A stretch of 64,000 nucleotides of DNA from Jannaschia sp. M317 (GCF_025141175.1 NZ_CP081155.1:3439001-3503000); one strand, 5' to 3'; counted from the stretch's first letter, positions 54,805 to 63,962 are shown. Translations and numbers: made by a program. The notes: generated from the letters alone by a model not told the origin.

Positions 54805-55881
54805 ATGCTCTATCGCGAGGCCGGAGACTTCAAAACCTCCTACACCGCCGACAACCAAACCTTTCCGATCAAGTTCGACCGCTGGGGATATTGGGCGATC
54901 CTGGCCATCGGCGCGGTCGTCATCCCCTTTCTGGTCAGCGACTACTGGGCCAGCTCGTTTCTGGTGCCGTTCCTGATCTACGCCATCGCCGCCCTGGGGC
55001 TGAACATCCTGACGGGCTACACCGGGCAGGTCAGCCTGGGCACCGGCGGGTTCATGGCGGTGGGGGCCTATGCGTCCTACAAGCTGATGACCGCCTTTCC
55101 CTGGATGGACATGTTCACCGTGACGATCCTGTCGGGCGTCGTCACGGCCATGGTGGGCGCGGCGTTTGGCCTGCCGTCCCTGCGGATCAAGGGGTTCTAC
55201 CTGGCGGTCGCCACACTGGCGGCGCAGTTCTTTCTGGTCTGGCTCTTCAACAAGGTGGGCTGGTTCTACAACTACTCCGCCTCGGGTCAGATCAACGCGC
55301 CAGAGCGGGAGGTGTTCGGGATCATCGTGACCGGGCCGAACACGCAGGCCTGGGCCCAATACACGTTCTGCCTGATCTTCGTGGTGGTGCTGGCCTGGCT
55401 GGCGCGCAACCTGACGCGGGGCACCGTGGGGCGGCAATGGATGGCGATCCGCGACATGGACATCGCCGCCGAGATCATCGGGGTGAACCCCCTGCGCGCA
55501 AAACTGACGGCCTTTGCGGTGTCGTCCTTCTTCATCGGCATCTCGGGGGGGCTGTTCTTTACCGTCTATCTGGGCGCGGTCGAGGTGGGCGAGGTCTTCG
55601 GCATCCAGAAATCGTTCCTGGTGCTGTTCATGATCATCATCGGCGGCCTGGGCAGCATCTTCGGCAGCTTCGCGGGCGCGGCTTTCCTGGTGCTGTTGCC
55701 TGTGATCCTGAAACTTGTGGGCGTGGACCTGCTGGGCTGGCCCACGGATATCGTGGCGCACCTCAACCTGGTGATCGTCGGCGCGCTGATCGTCTTCTTT
55801 CTGGTGGTGGAGCCCCACGGCCTGGCGCAGCTTTGGCGGCTGACCAAGGAAAAGCTGAGATTGTGGCCCTTCCCGCACTAG
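54805..55881 (+). CDS. Branched-chain-type ABC transporter permease (LivM-like)
   Basis: A 358-residue membrane protein of the LivM family. LGLNILTGYTGQVSLGTGGFMAVGAYASY and the RDMDIAAEIIGVNPLRAKLTAFAVSSF coupling loop are characteristic, as is the IIGGLGSIFGSFAGA block. The longer N-terminus (about 35 cytoplasmic residues) is seen in related systems. GAGAGGGG precedes the ATG. Confidence 0.94.
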   Translation: MLYREAGDFKTSYTADNQTFPIKFDRWGYWAILAIGAVVIPFLVSDYWASSFLVPFLIYAIAALGLNILTGYTGQVSLGTGGFMAVGAYASYKLMTAFPWMDMFTVTILSGVVTAMVGAAFGLPSLRIKGFYLAVATLAAQFFLVWLFNKVGWFYNYSASGQINAPEREVFGIIVTGPNTQAWAQYTFCLIFVVVLAWLARNLTRGTVGRQWMAIRDMDIAAEIIGVNPLRAKLTAFAVSSFFIGISGGLFFTVYLGAVEVGEVFGIQKSFLVLFMIIIGGLGSIFGSFAGAAFLVLLPVILKLVGVDLLGWPTDIVAHLNLVIVGALIVFFLVVEPHGLAQLWRLTKEKLRLWPFPH

Positions 55882-55963
55882 CGGGGGCGGCCGCCAAGAC
55901 CGGGGCGCAAACGCTCCGACGCGAACAAGACCAAAATCGGAATACCTTAGGGAGGAACTACCG

Positions 55964-57241
55964 ATGAAACTTGGAACTCTGACAGTGGCGGCAATCATGG
56001 CCGCAAGCCCGGTGATGGCGGACCTCGTGTTCCCGTCGCTGAGCTACCGCACCGGCCCCTACGCAGCGGGCGGCATCCCGTTTGCGGATGGTTATGCCGA
56101 CTACTTCACCCTGCTCAACGAGCGCGACGGCGGCATCGGCGGCGTCATGGCCAACGTCATCGAATGTGAAACGGGCTACAACACCGAGAAGGGCGTCGAG
56201 TGCTACGAATCGACCAAGGGCGAAGGCGCGCTGGTCTATCAGCCGCTGTCGACAGGCATCACCTACCAGCTGATCCCCAAGACCGCCGCCGATGGCATCC
56301 CGCTTCACACCATGGGCTATGGCCGGACGTCCGCCGCCAATGGCACGATCTTCAACAACGTCTTCAACTATCCGGCGAACTATTGGGACGGAGCCTCGAT
56401 TGCGGTCAACCATCTGCTTGACGAGAACGGCGGTGACTTGTCGGGCAAGACCATCGCTCTGGTTTACCACAACTCCGCCTACGGCAAGGAGCCGATCCGC
56501 ACCCTGGAGGAGCTGTCGGAGAAGCATGGCTTCGATCTGACGACGCTGGCCGTCGATCACCCGGGTCAGGAGCAGAAGTCCCAGTGGCTGCAGATCCGCC
56601 GCGAGCGTCCCGACTATGTCGTGATGTGGGGCTGGGGCGTGATGAACCAGGTCGCCATCCAGGAAGCGGCCAACATCCGCTACCCGATGGAAAACTTCAT
56701 CGGCAATTGGTGGGCCGGGTCCGAAAACGACGTGCGCCCGGTGGGCGAGGCCGCCGACGGCTACAAGTCGCTGGCCATGCACAACGTGGGCGATGACTTC
56801 CCGATCTATGCCGACCTGGAGCAGCACGTCTTCGGCGCGGGCAAGGCCGCAGGCAACGGCGATCAGGGGGGCACGGTCCTTTACAACCGGGGTCTTTATG
56901 CCGCGATGCTGGCCGCCGAGGCCGCCAAGACCGCGCAGGAAATCCACGGCGAGGCCGACATCACCCCAGCCATGATGCGCGACGGCATGGAGGCTCTGGT
57001 CATCGACGAGGCCAAGATGGATGCCCTGGGCATGCCGAACTTCGGTCCCGCCTTCTCGGTCTCCTGCGAAAACCACGGCGGCTCCGGCCAGGCCAAGGTG
57101 CAGCAGTGGGATGCCGCCGCCGGTGAGTGGAAGATCCTGACCGACTGGATCTCTTCCGACCGCTCGGTCATCGACCCGCTGATCGCCGAGGATTCGGGGG
57201 CCTATGCCGCCGAGAACAACATCACCCCGGGCTGCAGCTAA
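55964..57241 (+). CDS. Periplasmic substrate-binding protein of the Liv-type transporter
   Basis: A 425-residue type I periplasmic binding protein with a signal peptide ending MAASPVMA. The mature part has the ligand-binding fold (LSYRTGPYAAGGIPFADGYADYFTLLN), a central NWWAGSENDVRP segment and two-lobe layout, with several cysteines that may pair. It belongs to the LivJ-like group found with CoA ligases rather than to true leucine receptors. GGGAGG precedes the ATG. The ligand is probably an organic acid. Confidence 0.9.
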   Translation: MKLGTLTVAAIMAASPVMADLVFPSLSYRTGPYAAGGIPFADGYADYFTLLNERDGGIGGVMANVIECETGYNTEKGVECYESTKGEGALVYQPLSTGITYQLIPKTAADGIPLHTMGYGRTSAANGTIFNNVFNYPANYWDGASIAVNHLLDENGGDLSGKTIALVYHNSAYGKEPIRTLEELSEKHGFDLTTLAVDHPGQEQKSQWLQIRRERPDYVVMWGWGVMNQVAIQEAANIRYPMENFIGNWWAGSENDVRPVGEAADGYKSLAMHNVGDDFPIYADLEQHVFGAGKAAGNGDQGGTVLYNRGLYAAMLAAEAAKTAQEIHGEADITPAMMRDGMEALVIDEAKMDALGMPNFGPAFSVSCENHGGSGQAKVQQWDAAAGEWKILTDWISSDRSVIDPLIAEDSGAYAAENNITPGCS

Positions 57242-57354
57242 GCCTTCCCTGGCGGGCCGCGCGCACAACCCGGGCGCGGCCCGCCACCGCCCAAGATCCC
57301 TGCCCCGCAGGCGGCAAGACCCGCATGCGGATCGCACCCCTGAAAGAGGTCCCC

Positions 57355-58200
57355 ATGCTCGACACCGCACCGGCCCCGGAGAAGACCAAACAGCAAGGCG
57401 AGGACCTGCTGGAGGTCAACAACATCGAGGTGATCTACAACCACGTCATCCTGGTGCTGAAAGGCGTCAGCCTGTCGGTCCCCAAGGGCGGCATCACCGC
57501 CCTGCTGGGCGGCAACGGCGCGGGCAAGACCACCACGCTCAAGGCGATTTCGAACCTGTTGCGGTCGGAACGCGGCGACGTCACCAAGGGGTCCATCGTG
57601 TATCGCGGGGAACGCATTCAGGATCTCAGCCCCGCCGATCTGGTCAAGCGCGGCGTCGTGCAGGTGATGGAAGGACGGCATTGCTTTGAGCATCTGACCG
57701 TCGAGGAAAACCTGCTGACCGGGGCCTACACGCGGTCGGACGGGTCAAAGGCGACCGCCGACGACCTGGAGATGGTCTATACCTATTTCCCCCGACTGAA
57801 GGAGCGGCGCAAAAGCCAGGCGGGCTATACCTCGGGCGGGGAACAGCAGATGTGCGCCATCGGTCGCGCCATGATGGCCCGCCCCGAGACGATCCTGCTG
57901 GACGAACCGTCGATGGGCCTGGCCCCGCAGCTCGTCGAGGAAATCTTTGGCATCGTGAAATCGCTGAACGAAGAACAGGGCGTCAGCTTTCTGCTGGCCG
58001 AGCAGAACACCAACGTGGCGCTTCGGTTTGCGCACTACGGCTATATCCTGGAATCCGGTCGCGTCGTGATGGACGGCCCGGCCAAGGCCCTGCGGGAAAA
58101 CCCGGACGTCAAGGAATTCTACCTGGGCATGTCCGACGAGGGCCGCAAATCGTTCCGCGACGTGCGGTCCTATCGCCGCCGCAAACGGTGGCTGTCGTGA
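57355..58200 (+). CDS. Branched-chain-type ABC transporter ATP-binding protein (LivF-like)
   Basis: A 281-residue ATPase with Walker A GGNGAGKTT, signature TSGGEQQMCAIGRAM, Walker B/ILLDEPSMGLAP and the switch residue in LLAEQNTNVAL. A basic C-terminal extension (KSFRDVRSYRRRKRWLS) beyond the usual LivF end is typical of this subgroup. ATG 57355 follows GAAAGAGG; an upstream ATG at 57325 would add ten residues. Confidence 0.92.
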   Translation: MLDTAPAPEKTKQQGEDLLEVNNIEVIYNHVILVLKGVSLSVPKGGITALLGGNGAGKTTTLKAISNLLRSERGDVTKGSIVYRGERIQDLSPADLVKRGVVQVMEGRHCFEHLTVEENLLTGAYTRSDGSKATADDLEMVYTYFPRLKERRKSQAGYTSGGEQQMCAIGRAMMARPETILLDEPSMGLAPQLVEEIFGIVKSLNEEQGVSFLLAEQNTNVALRFAHYGYILESGRVVMDGPAKALRENPDVKEFYLGMSDEGRKSFRDVRSYRRRKRWLS

Positions 58201-58297
58201 CCCGCGAGGGCGCGCTCAGCCGCGACCCGCGGTCTAATCCGGGGACCAGGCCCGTCGTCCACGGCCACCACATGACCGCGCGCACGGTGACCACCTG

Positions 58298-58846
58298 ATG
58301 AGAGCCTTCGTAGGTCTTCCCCTGCCCGAGCCATGGATCGCCCCGCTGGTGCGCGCCCAGGGCGTCCTGTCCGGTGGGCGGGCGGTGCCGGTCGACGACC
58401 TGCATCTGACCCTCGCCTTTCTGGACGACCAGTCAGAGCCGCAGTTGGAGGCCCTGCACGACGCCCTGGACCTGGCGATCTTTCGCCCCGTCACCCTGCA
58501 CCCCGTGGCCTGGTCCAGCTTCGGCGGCAAGCGGGCGCGCCGGGTTGCGCTGGACGTTCGACCAACATCCGAATTGGCCGATCTGCGCGACCGGGTCCGC
58601 CGCGCCGCGCGCGCCGCCGGGATCGACCTGTCGCGCGACCGGTTCCGCCCGCATGTCACGCTGCTGCGCTATCCCGCCAGCGCCCCCGCCGATCCGGCCC
58701 GGCTGACCCGTGCGTTGTCGGGTCTGGGGCGTGCCGATCTGCCCGGCGTCGCGGCCACTCAGGTCACGCTCTGGGCGTCGCAGCTGACACCCGAGGGACC
58801 GATCTACGATGTCCTGAGCAGCTATCCGATACGGGCCATGGCATGA
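58298..58846 (+). CDS. thpR: RNA 2',3'-cyclic phosphodiesterase (ThpR/LigT family)
   Basis: A 182-residue 2H-phosphoesterase with both catalytic His-x-Thr/Ser motifs: HLTL at about 41-44 and HVTL at about 124-127. The N-terminal MRAFVGLPLP is typical. Family members hydrolyse 2',3'-cyclic phosphates of RNA or nucleotides and can reverse-ligate in vitro. It follows the LivF-like gene by 97 bases; no functional link with the transporter is obvious. Confidence 0.9.
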   Translation: MRAFVGLPLPEPWIAPLVRAQGVLSGGRAVPVDDLHLTLAFLDDQSEPQLEALHDALDLAIFRPVTLHPVAWSSFGGKRARRVALDVRPTSELADLRDRVRRAARAAGIDLSRDRFRPHVTLLRYPASAPADPARLTRALSGLGRADLPGVAATQVTLWASQLTPEGPIYDVLSSYPIRAMA

Positions 58847-59090
58847 CCGGGCGCAGGTCTGTCCGGCCCCATGCGGGTCCAGGTGGCACGATCATCCCTA
58901 CGTGGTCGATCGACGCCTGCCGGCGCGAAACCGTCCGCGCGGGCACAGGGAACGCGGCCGCCGCGCGTCGGGCGATGGATCTTCGCAAGGGGACCGGCCG
59001 CGCGCCCTGCGCCCGCGTCCATCTGTCCCTGGTCGAACCGAATGGGGGGGCCGCGCGTTGACAGCCAAGCCCAACGATTCGGAGAAAGCC

Positions 59091-60086
59091 ATGACCAGCG
59101 CGCTGAAATCCCTTGCCCTGCCCCTTGCCCGCAAGGCGGAAACCCTGCTCGAACGCATCGGGGATCAGGACGATTCCACCCCGGTTCTGGAGCCTTACTT
59201 CGGCTATGCCGCCCCCGAGGGCCTGGTTCTGCGGGGCCGCGTTCTCAGCCATATCCGCAAGAACGATCCCCAAGCCGCGCAATCGACCTTGACCAATGTG
59301 CGCCAGATGATCCGCCTGTTCGTCACCGACGAGGTCGCGGATGTTCCCGTCTCTGCCGCGGGAACAGAGGCGACTTCGGACACAGAGGGATATGTCCGCC
59401 TGATCGTCCAGCGTGACGCATCGCCGGGCTGGACCGATGTGCCCGTGCGCCTGAGCGCCGACGAGAGTGCCTTTACCCCGTTTCCGGTGCGCGTTCCGGG
59501 GCCCGAGGCGCAGCATATGATCATTTCCGACATCGACGACACGATGATCGAGACCGGGGCGCACAGCCTTGCCCGCAACCTCTGGACCACCTTCACCGGC
59601 TCTGCCCTGACGCGCGAGGCGCACCTCGATGCCAAGCACCTGATGCAGGCGATGATCGCCGGTGAAATGAACCCGGTTTTCTACGTCTCGTCCTCTCCGT
59701 GGAACCTGCACGGGTTCCTTGACGCGCTTTTCACCCGGCAGGAGCTGCCGCGCGGACCGATGTTTCTGCGCGACCTTGGCATCACCGACGAAGGCGTCGG
59801 CAAAAGCCACGGCACCCACAAGGGCAATGCCATTGACGAAATCCTGCGCGCCAACCCCGACCTGCCCGCCTACCTGATGGGCGACAGCGGTCAGAAGGAC
59901 GCCTTTGTCTACCTTGATGCCGCGCGTCGCCATCCGGGCCGGATCAAGGGTGTGGCGCTGCGCGAATCCGCGCCGGGCGTAGGCGACGACGATGCCGCGG
60001 CAATCAAGGAAATCGAAGCCATGGGCGTGCCATGCTTTCACGCGCCGTCGTTTGACGGGGCCAGACACCATTGGGGGCTTGAATGA
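59091..60086 (+). CDS. App1-type phosphatase (DUF2183)
   Basis: A 331-residue protein of the App1/DUF2183 family, related to the yeast actin-patch phosphatidate phosphatase. The HAD-like DIDDT nucleophile motif lies at about residues 144-148, followed by VFYVSSSPWNL and LMGDSGQKD, the other conserved HAD blocks. The N-terminal half (VLEPYFGYAAPEGLVLRGRVL) is the usual App1 N-domain. A phosphatidate phosphatase role is plausible but unproven in bacteria. GGAGAAAG precedes the ATG. Its end overlaps the PaaK-like gene by four bases. Confidence 0.88.
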   Translation: MTSALKSLALPLARKAETLLERIGDQDDSTPVLEPYFGYAAPEGLVLRGRVLSHIRKNDPQAAQSTLTNVRQMIRLFVTDEVADVPVSAAGTEATSDTEGYVRLIVQRDASPGWTDVPVRLSADESAFTPFPVRVPGPEAQHMIISDIDDTMIETGAHSLARNLWTTFTGSALTREAHLDAKHLMQAMIAGEMNPVFYVSSSPWNLHGFLDALFTRQELPRGPMFLRDLGITDEGVGKSHGTHKGNAIDEILRANPDLPAYLMGDSGQKDAFVYLDAARRHPGRIKGVALRESAPGVGDDDAAAIKEIEAMGVPCFHAPSFDGARHHWGLE

Positions 60087-61270
60087 AGCACTACGACGAC
60101 CTGGAGACGCGCTCTTCGGACGAACGAACCGCTGCACAGTTGGTGGCCCTGAGGGCCCAGTTGAACCAGGTCACCGAAAGCCAGGGGAATTGCCTGCCCG
60201 AGGCCGAGATCACCGATCTGTCCGACCTCGCCCGTCTGCCGGTTCTGCGCAAATCGCAGTTGTCGGACTGGCAGGCGGCGCAGCGTCCCTTCGGGGGCAT
60301 CCGTGTCTCGAACCTGGCACATGTCTTTCAGTCGCCCGGCCCGATCTATGAACCCGGTGGCGTGTCCCATGACTGGTGGCGGATGGGCCGGTTCCTGCAT
60401 GCCTGCGGGATCGGGCCGTCGGACATCGTGCAGAACTGCTTCGGCTATCACCTGACCCCCGCCGGCATGATCTTTGAAAGCGGCGCGCGCGCCGTGGGCG
60501 CCGTCGTCCTGCCTGCGGGCACCGGCCAGACCGACCTGCAGGTCCGCGCCGCCGTCGATCTGTCGACCACCGCCTATGCGGGCACGCCCGACTACCTGAA
60601 GATCATCCTCGACCGCGCCGACGAGATGGGCGAACGCCTGTCGATCACCCGCGCGGCTGTGGGCGGTGGCGCGTTGTTCCCGTCGCTGCGCCAGGAATAC
60701 GCCGACCGGGGCATCGCCTGCCTGCAATGCTATGCCACCGCCGATTTGGGCAATATCGCCTATGAAAGCCCCGCCTTGGAGGGGATGATCCTCGACGAAG
60801 GCGTCATCGTCGAAATCGTCCGCCCCGGCACCGGCGACCCGGTGGCCGAGGGCGAGGTGGGCGAGGTTGTCGTCACTTCGCTCAACCCCGACTATCCGCT
60901 GATCCGCTTCGCGACCGGGGATCTGTCTGCGATCCTGCCGGGTGCGTCGCCCTGCGGGCGCACCAATACCCGGATCAAGGGCTGGATGGGCCGCGCCGAT
61001 CAGACCGCCAAGATCAAGGGCATGTTCGTGCGCCCCGAACAGGTCGCCGAATTCGTCGCCCGTCACCCCGAAATCCGCGCCGCCCGCGTCACCGTCACCC
61101 GCGAGGGCGAGATGGATGCGATGGACGTGGCGGTCGAGGCCGAGGGCGGCGACGAAGCGGCCTGGTCCACCTCGGTCGTTCAACTGCTGAAGCTCAGGGG
61201 CCGTGTGACCCGCGTGGACAGCCTGCCCAACGACGGCAAGGTCATCGACGATCAACGCGTCTACGACTGA
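60083..61270 (+). CDS. Phenylacetate-CoA ligase-like AMP-forming enzyme (PaaK family)
   Basis: A 395-residue PaaK-type ligase. LPVLRKSQL and the SPGPIYEPGG segment (a variant of the usual SSGTTG phosphate loop), the CYATADLGNIAYES adenylation block and RFATGDLS / GWMGRADQTAKIKGMFVRPEQV, which leads into the C-terminal domain, are visible. It probably forms a CoA thioester of an aromatic or short acid. It ends the rightward Liv cluster, coupled to the App1-type gene by ATGA, and is followed by a strong terminator. Confidence 0.88.
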   Translation: MKHYDDLETRSSDERTAAQLVALRAQLNQVTESQGNCLPEAEITDLSDLARLPVLRKSQLSDWQAAQRPFGGIRVSNLAHVFQSPGPIYEPGGVSHDWWRMGRFLHACGIGPSDIVQNCFGYHLTPAGMIFESGARAVGAVVLPAGTGQTDLQVRAAVDLSTTAYAGTPDYLKIILDRADEMGERLSITRAAVGGGALFPSLRQEYADRGIACLQCYATADLGNIAYESPALEGMILDEGVIVEIVRPGTGDPVAEGEVGEVVVTSLNPDYPLIRFATGDLSAILPGASPCGRTNTRIKGWMGRADQTAKIKGMFVRPEQVAEFVARHPEIRAARVTVTREGEMDAMDVAVEAEGGDEAAWSTSVVQLLKLRGRVTRVDSLPNDGKVIDDQRVYD

Positions 61271-61290
61271 GGTGTACATGCCCCAAGGCC

Positions 61291-61323
61291 GCGGGGACGC
61301 CGTTTCCTGAACGGGGTCCCCGC
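61291..61323 (+). terminator. Strong hairpin terminator after the CoA-ligase gene
   Basis: GCGGGGAC-g-CCGTT (61291-61304) pairs with AACGG-g-GTCCCCGC (61310-61323) across a TCCTG loop with one G/G mismatch. It starts 20 bases after the stop and marks the end of the transporter/ligase cluster. Confidence 0.85.
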
Positions 61324-61438
61324 CAATCCGACGATGTCATCGACCGATCATGGGTCGGGCATCACGCCCGCCCGCCTGACATGGTGGCGCGCCATGGCCG
61401 TCCGGGGACACATGACGAAAGCCCAGTATCCAGGCCGC

Positions 61439-61924
61439 TCACAACGTCATGCACATCTCATGCCAGGCCATTCCCCCGTGGTCAGAGGCAGAGGGCCGGA
61501 CATAGCGATATCCGAACCTTTCATAAAGCGGCACGTGATGATCCCGGCAGATCAGGTGGATCTCGCGCTTGCCCCTCTGTCTAATCTGTTCGACGAAGGC
61601 GGACATCAACGCGCGTGACAGCCCCCTGCCCTGCTGCGCCGGATCGACGACGACCGACATGATGACAACATTCGGGGCATCGGGGTCATGTCCGACAAGC
61701 TCCTTGAAGGCCTCGTCCGACAACACGACCTGATCGGCGCAGCCGGAATTGATGAAACCCGCGATCTGCCCTTCTGCCTCCAGTATGAGAAAACCTTCGG
61801 GATACAGCATGATCCGTTTCAGGATCTTTTCTCGTGTCGCCGCCGCGCTGCTTGCGTAGGCCGAAACCTCGATCGCATGGCAACGATCGGCGTCTTCGGC
61901 GCGGGCGTGTCGGAGTGTGTGCAT
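61439..61924 (-). CDS. GNAT-family N-acetyltransferase
   Basis: A 161-residue acetyltransferase. The acetyl-CoA-binding motif A is visible as VVIMSVVVDPAQQGRGLSRALM (Q/R-x-x-G-x-G/A form), preceded by LILEAEGQIAGFI and followed by RDHHVPLYERFGYRYV. It resembles the serotonin/arylalkylamine N-acetyltransferase branch. Acceptor unknown. The start has no clear ribosome binding site. Confidence 0.88.
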   Translation of the reverse strand: MHTLRHARAEDADRCHAIEVSAYASSAAATREKILKRIMLYPEGFLILEAEGQIAGFINSGCADQVVLSDEAFKELVGHDPDAPNVVIMSVVVDPAQQGRGLSRALMSAFVEQIRQRGKREIHLICRDHHVPLYERFGYRYVRPSASDHGGMAWHEMCMTL

Positions 61925-62247
61925 CCGCTGACGCTAGCCCAAAAGCACTCCGTCGGCCAAGGCCGCGCGGGGCCAGATCGCCGCGCGACCGGTGCCTGGC
62001 CTACCGGGGGTGCGGGCGACAGATACCTGCGCCCGGTCTGCGCAATCGGCATGGACAGTTGGATCGTCGACCGGATCGGGACCGGCCAGATTGCCGGATG
62101 GGATGGCCGCACCCTGCCTTGGGGGTTTGCCGGCAAGGCACCCGGATGCCCGGTGCCCCCCGGGTCCGCCCCGAAACAGCCGCGGGCCGGCCATGGGGCC
62201 GACCCGCGTTTCGCGCCCGTCGCGGCCCTTGTACAAGGCCGGCAAAC
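61925..62247. other. Intergenic region GNAT-ridA (323 bases)
   Basis: Apart from the hairpin at 62181-62208 I see no supportable gene or repeat here. Open frames exist on both strands because of high GC content, but none has a ribosome binding site, a family match or plausible composition. The left end should carry the GNAT promoter. Confidence 0.5.
62181..62208 (-). terminator. Hairpin downstream of ridA
   Basis: CGCGGG-c-CGGCC (62181-62192) pairs with GGCCG-a-CCCGCG (62197-62208) across an ATGG loop with one mismatch. It lies 40 bases beyond the ridA stop on its transcript. There is no T tract. Confidence 0.55.
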
Positions 62248-62643
62248 TCAGTCCGCTGCCGTCGCCTCGATCTCGAACATCAGGCCCGGAATCGCCAGAC
62301 GGGTCACCCCCAGCAGAGTCATCGGCGGGGCCACCTGGAACCGGCCAAACCGCATTCCAAACAGGTCGAAGTTCTTCAGTGCCGCGTCCACATCGGTCGC
62401 ATAGACGCCCAGCTTGATGACATTGCCCAGCGTCATGTCCGCCCCGGCCAGGACCGTCTCCAGGTTGTCCAGTGCCAGCGCGATCTGGGCGCGCATGTCG
62501 CCGGGGTGCTGCGGGGCACCGTGGCCGTCAACCGCCGTCTGACCGGCGCAGATCACCTGACGGGACGGGCCTTCGATCACTTCGGCCTGATTGTAGCCCA
62601 GCTTCAGCGACCAATCCCAGGGGTTCACAGGGGTGCGTTGCAT
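62248..62643 (-). CDS. RidA family protein (YjgF/YER057c/UK114)
   Basis: A 131-residue RidA-like protein. GYNQAEVIEG and QVICAGQTAVDGHG at the N-terminal half, DNLETVLAGADMTLGNVIKLGVYATD in the middle and PGLMFEIEATA at the end match the trimeric enamine/imine deaminase family. The conserved catalytic Arg near residue ~105 is represented by R in GVTRLAIPGL. It probably belongs to a Rid subfamily with a specialised substrate rather than housekeeping RidA. AGAGGAAAAC precedes the ATG. It is divergent from a WYL regulator, with a shared operator candidate. Confidence 0.88.
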   Translation of the reverse strand: MQRTPVNPWDWSLKLGYNQAEVIEGPSRQVICAGQTAVDGHGAPQHPGDMRAQIALALDNLETVLAGADMTLGNVIKLGVYATDVDAALKNFDLFGMRFGRFQVAPPMTLLGVTRLAIPGLMFEIEATAAD

Positions 62644-62691
62644 CGTCGTTTTCCTCTTGTTGATGTCTCTGAGACGGTCCTAGATCTCAAC

Positions 62692-62710
62692 GGTGCCAAA
62701 AACTGGCACC
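62692..62710. promoter_or_regulatory. Operator candidate between ridA and the WYL regulator
   Basis: GGTGCCA (62692-62698) and TGGCACC (62704-62710) form a perfect inverted repeat around AAAAC, in the middle of the 87-base divergent region and 20 bases before the regulator ATG. Such a site would suit a dimeric repressor acting on both genes; inferred. Confidence 0.65.
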
Positions 62711-62730
62711 AAATACGGGGAACGGCGAAA

Positions 62731-63483
62731 ATGAATATCCGGCACCGCCACGACGCCATCGTCCGCCGCCTGCGCCGCGAGGGCAGCGCGACCATCGACG
62801 CCTTGGCGCAGGAGGTCGGGGCCTCGCGGCGGACATTGCTGCGCGACATCTCCGCGTTGCGCGATCAGGGCTTTGTCATCCATTCCGAATGCGGTCGCGG
62901 CGGCGGGGTGCAACTGGACCCGCAGTCGATGCAAACCACCGCCCGGCTGTCCGTGGCCGAGGTCTTTGCCCTGCTGATCAGCGTGGCCGCCATGCGTGCG
63001 GGGCAAAATCTGCCGTTCTCTGACCTGGCCGACACGGGACTGGCCAAGATCGAACGCGCGCTGCCCTCGGACAAGGTGCGCGACCTGCGGCGGTTTCTGG
63101 AATGCATGCACATCGGTTGCATCTCGCCGCATCAGGACCTGTCGGATCTGGGGCCCATCGACCCGGACCTTTTGCCCGCCTTCGAGGCGGCCTTTCTGGA
63201 CCGGCAACTGCTGTGCTTCGACTATCGCGATGCCAAAGGGGCCCATACCCGGCGGCAGGTCGAACCGCAGGCCATGCTCATCCTGCAACCTCTGTGGTAT
63301 CTGGTCAGTTGGGATCCCACGCGCGACGGTTTCCGCCATTTTCGCATGGACCGGATCAGCAACCCGGCCTGCGTCGCCGGCACATCGTTCCGGCGCAGAC
63401 ATGTCCCGTGGGAAGGGGACGTGCGCCCCTATACGCCGCCGCCCCCATCGTCCGGTGTCCCGACGTCCCGGCGCAGCCATTGA
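62731..63483 (+). CDS. HTH-WYL-domain transcriptional regulator (YafY-like)
   Basis: A 250-residue regulator with an N-terminal HTH_11 domain (RRLRREGSATIDALAQEVGASRRTLLRDISALRDQG) and a WYL-type ligand-binding domain (LCFDYRDAKGAHTRRQVEPQAMLILQPLWYLVSWD). The C-terminus is proline-rich (TPPPPSSGVPTSRR). YafY-like regulators respond to small effectors or nucleic acids. ATG 62731 follows a GGGGAACGG region. It is divergent from the RidA gene, which it probably controls. Confidence 0.9.
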   Translation: MNIRHRHDAIVRRLRREGSATIDALAQEVGASRRTLLRDISALRDQGFVIHSECGRGGGVQLDPQSMQTTARLSVAEVFALLISVAAMRAGQNLPFSDLADTGLAKIERALPSDKVRDLRRFLECMHIGCISPHQDLSDLGPIDPDLLPAFEAAFLDRQLLCFDYRDAKGAHTRRQVEPQAMLILQPLWYLVSWDPTRDGFRHFRMDRISNPACVAGTSFRRRHVPWEGDVRPYTPPPPSSGVPTSRRSH

Positions 63484-63545
63484 GCCAACCGCTCCGGCCC
63501 CCTAGGTTCCCCGTGACCGTCACCCTGTTCGGGAGGATCCGCCCC

Positions 63546-63962
63546 ATGATCGCCTATGTCACCGTCGGGGCCGACGATATTGCCGGTGCAAAGCGGTTCT
63601 ATTCCGCGTTCCTGCCCGCCCTGGGCTATTTGTCGGACGAAGGACCGGAGGGGTTGAGCTACGTCCTCCCGCCCATCCCGGGCCAATCGGCGGCCCTGCC
63701 CGATTTCTACGTCAAACCCACCTTCGACGGCGGGCCCGCCTCAGCGGGCAACGGCGCGATGACCGCATTCCAGGCGACAACCCAGCAACAGGTACGCGAC
63801 CTGCATGCCGCCGCGCGGGCAGCGGGCGGTGCGGACGACGGCGCGCCCGGCTTTCGCGCCGCCTATGGGCCGCGTTTCTACGTGGGGTATCTCCGCGATC
63901 CGCAGGGCAACAAGATCGCGCTGTTTTCCAGCAACCCGGAGGAGCCGGGGCGCGACGACTGA
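63546..63962 (+). CDS. VOC-superfamily (glyoxalase/bleomycin-resistance-like) protein
   Basis: A 138-residue single VOC domain (YVTVGADDIAGAKRFYSAFLPALGY at the N-terminus; FYVGYLRDPQGNKIALFSSNP at the C-terminal metal-binding strand). Typical small proteins of this type bind a metal and act on aldehydes or antibiotics, or are of unknown function. GGGAGGATCC precedes the ATG. It lies 62 bases downstream of the WYL regulator and may be co-transcribed with it. Confidence 0.88.
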   Translation: MIAYVTVGADDIAGAKRFYSAFLPALGYLSDEGPEGLSYVLPPIPGQSAALPDFYVKPTFDGGPASAGNGAMTAFQATTQQQVRDLHAAARAAGGADDGAPGFRAAYGPRFYVGYLRDPQGNKIALFSSNPEEPGRDD

